Positions 59,930 to 61,479 of a stretch of DNA of 61,479 nucleotides are shown one piece after another. The notes under the pieces were generated by a model, which was not told where the DNA came from, searched no databases, and saw only the letters and a program-made list of their open reading frames with translations. Made by a program: the position numbers and the translations under genes. Each line of letters opens with the position of its first letter. The stretch's first letter is position 1. The DNA is taken from the NCBI RefSeq assembly GCF_008801575.1, contig NZ_VZPL01000029.1:1-61479 (forward strand), in the 5' to 3' direction. The stretch comes from Xanthomonas cissicola (GTDB taxonomy: Bacteria; Pseudomonadota; Gammaproteobacteria; Xanthomonadales; Xanthomonadaceae).

Positions 59930-61205
59930 CTACTGCGCCGGCACCAGGTCGAAGATCTGTTCGTTTGCCGCATCCACCGCAGCGCGCGTATACAGCAGCG
60001 GGAAATGGCTGCCGTTTAGCCAGAGCGGTGCGAGGTCGCGATAATGCGGGCTGGCCGGGTCGCCGGACTGGCCTGGGAAATTCATGGCGCGCGCGTTGTC
60101 CCAGTTGCTCAGGTCGATGATCAGGCGTGCGGACGGGCCGATGGTCTGGCGAAAGTCGGCAGGGTCGTAGCTGGATTGATTGGGCGTGTACGGGCTGCCG
60201 CCCTTGGCAAACGGGCCGACATCGAGCAAGGCGCAGCCGGCACCGGCCACCGCGCTCATCGCATGCGAGATCTTGTTGGTATGCAAGTTGCCCCACTACC
60301 ACTGCCTGGTATCGGGGCCTTGCAGGGAGCCCAATGCCTGATACGCGTTGCGCAACGACTCCAGCAGCAGTTGGTCGCGGCGTGCGGCCGAAGTGGCGCC
60401 GAACGCCGCGCCGGGATGTTCCAGCGCATCCAGCATGGCCGCAGCATCCGGCGCGCCGAAGCTGGCGGCTTCCGATGGGCGCAATCGCAACGCCTTGTAG
60501 GCATCGCCGAGATAGCGACTGAACCAGACTTCCTCCAGCGTGGCTGCGGCAGATGCGGCGCTGACGTCGCCATTCCAGGGATGCAGCAACGCGAGCGCGG
60601 CGCTGGTGTCAGGGTCGTGCGACTGCAGCGGGTGCAGCAACGCGACCAGGCGCTGCGCGGGCAACGAGACCTGATCGTTCTGCAACTTTTCCGAATCCTC
60701 CAACGTTGGCTTGGGCAGCTGCGAAAGCACCTGGATGATGCGCGCATGGCGTGCGTCGTTGGCCCACTCGAAACCGAGTTTGCGCTGCGCAACCGGATCG
60801 TCGCGGGGCAGATTCATTTCGTTGGACGTGGTGATGAAGCCGGCTTTGGGATTCTCCGACCACGGCAATGCGGTGCTGATACAGAAACAGCCGCGCGGCA
60901 CGATCCTGTGCCACATAGGTTGGCCCGAACGCTTCCGACAGGTGGCCCAGGCCTTTGCGACGCAGCAGATCCAGCTGAACCAAGCGGTCGCGCGCCACAT
61001 TGAAGCCTTGCACGAAGAACGCGTCGTTGTCGGTCTTTGCATAGAGGTGCGCCACGCCCCAGCGGTCAATGCGGATCTGCGCCGGCTGCCCGAGACCTGC
61101 CACCGTCAGGGTGGCCTGGTTGGGTGCGGCCGCTGCACGCCCAGCTGTCGGCGCCAGCGCAGTGCGGGCGGCACCCAGCGCACACAGCAACGCAGGGAGG
61201 GTCAT
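59930..61205 (-). pseudogene. Decayed penicillin acylase-family gene
   Basis: The remains of an Ntn-type acylase. The 5' portion (61205 to about 60870) encodes a signal-like start, I-R-I-D-R-W-G-V-A-H-L-Y-A-K-T-D-N-D-A-F-F-V-Q-G and R-D-R-L-V-Q-L-D-L-L-R-R-K-G-L-G-H-L-S-E. The frame then shifts, and a downstream portion has E-N-P-K-A-G-F-I-T-T-S-N-E-M-N, which belongs far into the beta-subunit of intact enzymes, so a large internal stretch including the catalytic Ser region is missing. A TAG at 60296-60298 interrupts the same frame, which continues with W-G-N-L-H-T-N-K-I-S-H-A and ends at 59930. It is not functional. Confidence 0.85.
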
Positions 61206-61356
61206 GCTGGCGATCGCCTGTGGTGGAACACATCAGCCTGCGCCCCTCGCAGTGCGGGGCGGCGCGCTGCCCGGAGGCGCTGGCATCGCAAGCCAATGCC
61301 TGTGCGCCAGCGTTGTGCAGCGTACCCCGGCGCGCAGACGAGCGCCGCCAACTAGG

Positions 61357-61479
61357 GCCTGTTAACACATCCGAAGCCCATCAACGACTAGGACGAAGCT
61401 GAGGAATCCAAGGAACATGACATCCAGCTTCTCGAAGCGCGAGAAAATCCGGCGGTAGCCTTTCAAGCGACGGAACAGT
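61357..61479 (-). mobile_element. IS5-type insertion sequence, terminal part (cut by window edge)
   Basis: The last 120 bases carry the end of an IS5-family element, with GGGCCTGTTAAC as the likely terminal repeat near 61356 and the C-terminus of its transposase. The remainder lies beyond the window. Confidence 0.7.
61362..61479 (-). CDS. IS5-family transposase, C-terminal fragment
   Basis: The minus strand encodes about 38 residues ending at TAA 61362-61364, including F-R-R-L-K-G-Y-R-R-I-F-S-R-F-E-K-L-D and F-L-G-F-L-S-F-V-L-V-V-D-G-L-R, the characteristic conserved C-terminus of an IS5-family transposase subgroup common in Xanthomonas. The catalytic core lies outside the window. Confidence 0.85.
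   Translation of the reverse strand, partial: LFRRLKGYRRIFSRFEKLDVMFLGFLSFVLVVDGLRMC

Noticed and set aside
1..61479. CRISPR arrays
   Set aside because: No regularly spaced identical repeats were seen anywhere in the window.
1..61479. tRNA or rRNA genes
   Set aside because: No T-loop/anticodon-arm combination or rRNA-like stretch was found in the intergenic regions.

Overview
The window looks like chromosomal DNA of a plant-associated Xanthomonas. It is uniformly GC-rich, and it carries a textbook HrpX plant-inducible-promoter (PIP) box in front of a type III effector-like gene, a large TonB-dependent receptor of the kind expanded in xanthomonads, a GumD-like initiating sugar transferase and insertion sequences at both edges (IS3-type on the left, IS5-type on the right). 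Genus assignment is an inference from gene content; no rRNA or tRNA gene was found.

Layout. 1-1 kb: the end of an IS3 element lying against a short AT-rich stretch with a disrupted gene start, then a 47-residue Lys/Ala-rich protein. 1.2-8.6 kb: a quinone-reductase-like flavoprotein, a Sel1-type lipoprotein, a TupA-like ATP-grasp enzyme behind a CRP/Clp-like dyad, a LysR regulator divergent from two short-chain dehydrogenases, a ParE/Phd toxin-antitoxin pair and a hemolysin III-type membrane protein. 8.8-12.8 kb: a helicase/exonuclease pair with the architecture of MrfA/MrfB. 13.3-15.5 kb: a glycerophosphodiester-phosphodiesterase-domain protein under a perfect PIP box. 15.6-20.3 kb: a ROK repressor, its likely palindromic operator, a TonB receptor and a 2H-phosphoesterase-like protein. 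20.5-25.6 kb: a saccharopine-dehydrogenase-like protein, a secreted coiled-coil protein and a BlaI/BlaR1-type pair with two operator copies.

26-37.7 kb is the most interesting part: a lasso-peptide-type RiPP locus. Two divergent gene strings share one promoter region (about 32.7-33.0 kb). Rightward run a 51-residue precursor, an asparagine-synthetase-like cyclase, a transglutaminase-like leader protease (B2) and an ABC exporter. Leftward run a methyltransferase, a PqqD-like leader-binding protein (B1), an HPr-kinase-like kinase and a sulfotransferase. A family-5 nucleotidyltransferase lies a few kb further left, separated by three tandem tail-collar proteins and a GNAT acetyltransferase. The predicted core starts with Asn and ends in Ser, which would make it an unusual, possibly phosphorylated or otherwise decorated, lasso peptide.

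37.7-57.3 kb is an exopolysaccharide/O-antigen-type locus. A rightward string starts with a GTGA overlap on the exporter gene of the RiPP locus: flippase, chain-length protein, epimerase, TylF-like methyltransferase, second flippase, AsnB-type amidotransferase, methyltransferase, glycosyltransferases and two polymerase/ligase-like membrane proteins. A convergent leftward string supplies two GT4 enzymes, the GumD-like initiating transferase and WecB. The RiPP and polysaccharide genes may therefore be expressed together. The right edge holds a LysR regulator divergent from an NmrA-like protein, a decayed penicillin acylase gene and the end of an IS5-type element.
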